A stretch of DNA of 7,773 bases from positions 1 through 7,773 of the forward strand of contig JAEUJR010000937.1 of the NCBI GenBank assembly GCA_016793585.1, given 5' to 3'. Source of the stretch: Archangium sp. GTDB taxonomy: Bacteria > Myxococcota > Myxococcia > Myxococcales > Myxococcaceae. The notes under the pieces are model-generated. The model ran no database searches. It worked only from the letters and a program-made list of their open reading frames with translations, and had not been told where the DNA came from. The position numbers and the translations under genes were made by a program. Shown here one piece after another: positions 6,745 through 7,773 of the stretch; the stretch's first letter is position 1; each line of letters starts with the position of its first letter.

Positions 6745-7374
6745 TCAGGGGTTCCCAGTCGAGGCCCCCACCCGTCTGGCGAACGCGACGAGCGCCTTGC
6801 CCACCTGAGGAAGATTGCGGTGATAGCTGCGATCGGAGCCCATCACGAGGGTGAGGGCTCCCTCGTCCAGGCGGGCGCTCCACTGTTGCCGGGCCTTTGG
6901 GCCTTCGCGCTCGGGGAGCACGACGATGAGTGGGGTCGGCGAATCGAACGGCTCGAGCGAGGGATGAATGAGCGCCCACCCCTCGACCCGCTGGCGTTCG
7001 ACCAGCATCTTCCCGATGCGATCCGACCCGCCGATGGTCACCAGCAGTGGCGCTTCGCCCTCGGCGTTGTCTCTCGCGAGCTCCCAGGCTGCGATGGCGT
7101 CTTCGAGCAGCTCTGTGTCGGTGCTCGACGGCGTGCCCTGACTGCCGCCGACGCCACGGAAGTTGAAGCGCAAACACTGATGACCCGCCTGAGAGACGGC
7201 AAAGGCGATCTCTGCCCCGACGACGTGATCCATGCCGCTGCCTTCAGCAGGCGTCGGAGGCAACACCAACACGCCCGGCGAACGGGAGCCGCGATGCGAG
7301 ACGCCCTCGAGCACGAGCCCGTTCGGCAACGGAATGAGCGTCGGGCGTTCGAGGAACTGCCCCTTCATCACCAT
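6745..7374 (-). CDS. Alpha/beta-hydrolase-fold protein, COG2945-like, with a degenerate catalytic triad
   Basis: The start is ATG 7374 (209 residues), 7 nt after GGAG (7385-7382). A reading from 7434 would cross the terminator hairpin. The protein has the oxyanion-region motif RFNFRGVGGSQG (69-80) that marks the small COG2945-type alpha/beta hydrolases. The other active-site parts are unusual. The nucleophile-elbow region reads IGGSDRIG (114-121): Ser117 is kept, but the second Gly of GxSxG is Arg119. The strand that normally ends in the acidic residue reads VVLPEREGP (151-159) with no Asp. The C-terminal region reads GSDRSYHRNL (179-188), where family members usually carry the catalytic His three residues before His185. 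It may therefore be inactive or use a shifted triad. There is no signal peptide or membrane span. It lies 105 bp upstream of the S8 gene on the same strand; co-transcription is possible but unproven. Confidence 0.85.
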   Translation of the reverse strand: MVMKGQFLERPTLIPLPNGLVLEGVSHRGSRSPGVLVLPPTPAEGSGMDHVVGAEIAFAVSQAGHQCLRFNFRGVGGSQGTPSSTDTELLEDAIAAWELARDNAEGEAPLLVTIGGSDRIGKMLVERQRVEGWALIHPSLEPFDSPTPLIVVLPEREGPKARQQWSARLDEGALTLVMGSDRSYHRNLPQVGKALVAFARRVGASTGNP

Positions 7375-7381
7375 CGGTGAG

Positions 7382-7385
7382 CTCC
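7382..7385 (-). promoter_or_regulatory. Ribosome binding site of the hydrolase gene
   Basis: GGAG on the minus strand is 7 nt before ATG 7374. It lies directly after the T-rich tail of the terminator hairpin, so the leader that carries this site begins immediately downstream of a transcription-stop signal. Confidence 0.65.
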
Positions 7386-7424
7386 AAAAGGAAAACGGCG
7401 GCCAGAGTCGAACTCTGACCGCCG
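7386..7424 (-). terminator. Intrinsic terminator of the upstream partial gene
   Basis: Arms 7396-7408 and 7412-7424 form a 13-bp stem around a 3-nt loop. The only non-Watson-Crick position (7402 with 7418) is a G-U wobble in the minus-strand RNA but a C-A mismatch in the plus-strand RNA, so the stem is perfect only when transcribed leftwards. On the minus strand the stem is followed at once by TTTTCCTTTT (7395-7386). This fits rho-independent termination for the gene ending at 7456. Confidence 0.85.
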
Positions 7425-7455
7425 CACCTTTCAACCAAAGCAGAGAGACGAACTG

Positions 7456-7773
7456 TTAGTTGCCGCAGGCCGGGCCGTCGCAGCCCGTGTTGCTGTAGTT
7501 CGTGTTCTGGGCCGCATCGATGCGGCGGGCCACGAAGGGAACTTCGACCTGGCACTCGGCCGCGTCCGTCGCCGGCTGCTCCTGGCGCTGAATCTGGGGG
7601 CACTGGTCCTGAAGCATCGCGCCGTTGTCGACGCAGCGGTACGTCGAGTTCACCTTGATGACGCCCGTGGCGGCCGGGTTGTAGCTGTCCCAGGCGACCG
7701 TGATCTGACCGATGCGGGTCTCGATGGCGTTGCGCGCCGTCTGGCCGCACGACTCACGGCAGGCCTGCGTGCC
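7456..7773 (-). CDS. C-terminal part of a cysteine-containing protein of unknown family (partial, 105 residues)
   Basis: The frame is open from the right window edge to TAA at 7456-7458, so the N-terminus is missing. G/C-ending codons dominate and a strong terminator follows 32 bp downstream, both supporting real coding sequence. The 105 visible residues carry seven cysteines (ACRESC near the left end, then single Cys at 47, 58, 74, 98 and 103). They are rich in Asn, Gln, Thr and Ala and end in CDGPACGN. This composition is typical of exported, disulfide-bonded envelope or extracellular proteins of predatory soil bacteria, but that is inference because the signal peptide region is not in view. 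No membrane span or catalytic motif is seen, and I do not recognise the family. A competing overlapping frame at 7244-7750 is Arg/His/Pro-rich and crosses the terminator, so it is rejected. Confidence 0.75.
   Translation of the reverse strand, partial: GTQACRESCGQTARNAIETRIGQITVAWDSYNPAATGVIKVNSTYRCVDNGAMLQDQCPQIQRQEQPATDAAECQVEVPFVARRIDAAQNTNYSNTGCDGPACGN

Noticed and set aside
7244..7750. A 168-residue minus-strand frame overlapping the right-hand partial gene
   Set aside because: It reads through the terminator and into the hydrolase gene with Arg/His/Pro-rich sequence. The frame ending at 7456 is the coding one.

Overview
The window is GC-rich DNA (about two thirds G+C by eye). Its codon use is strongly biased to G/C in third positions, so long antisense shadow frames lie over every real gene. 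The protein set, together with the codon bias, suits a Myxococcota (myxobacterial) chromosome: a MoxR/RavA-type AAA+ ATPase with a very long helical tail, a CPBP membrane protease, a lipobox-bearing subtilisin and a COG2945-like alpha/beta hydrolase. No marker gene fixes the taxon, so this is inference. There are no rRNA or tRNA genes, CRISPR arrays, insertion sequences or phage genes.

Layout: (1) 1-3334, minus strand: a two-gene unit. The MoxR-type ATPase (800-3334) is followed 11 bp later by a helical protein of unknown family that runs off the left edge. (2) 3335-3420: a short divergent promoter region whose only AT-rich spot gives a -10-like hexamer on both strands. (3) 3421-4515, plus strand: a CPBP/CAAX-type intramembrane protease. 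It ends tail-to-tail with the next gene inside one CTAG palindrome that supplies both TAG stops. (4) 4512-6639, minus strand: an inner-membrane subtilisin-like lipoprotein with five C-terminal membrane segments, then a 72-residue protein starting 4 bp after its stop. (5) 6640-6744: the leader of the subtilisin gene, with an ECF-type promoter candidate and an exact 10-bp-spaced direct repeat. (6) 6745-7374, minus strand: an alpha/beta-hydrolase-fold protein that seems to have lost part of its catalytic triad. (7) 7386-7424: an intrinsic terminator pointing left. (8) 7456-7773, minus strand: the C-terminal end of a Cys-containing, probably exported protein.

Two themes stand out. One is a MoxR ATPase/helical-partner operon of the kind that often includes a vWA protein; any vWA part would lie beyond the left edge. 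The other is an envelope-proteolysis neighbourhood in which two unrelated membrane proteases (a subtilisin and a CPBP enzyme) converge on a tiny beta-rich protein that appears translationally coupled to the subtilisin. Whether either group is a working system cannot be shown from sequence alone. The best candidates for something poorly described are the lipoprotein-plus-five-TM subtilisin with its coupled small protein, and the 500-residue helical tail of the ATPase with its helical partner.
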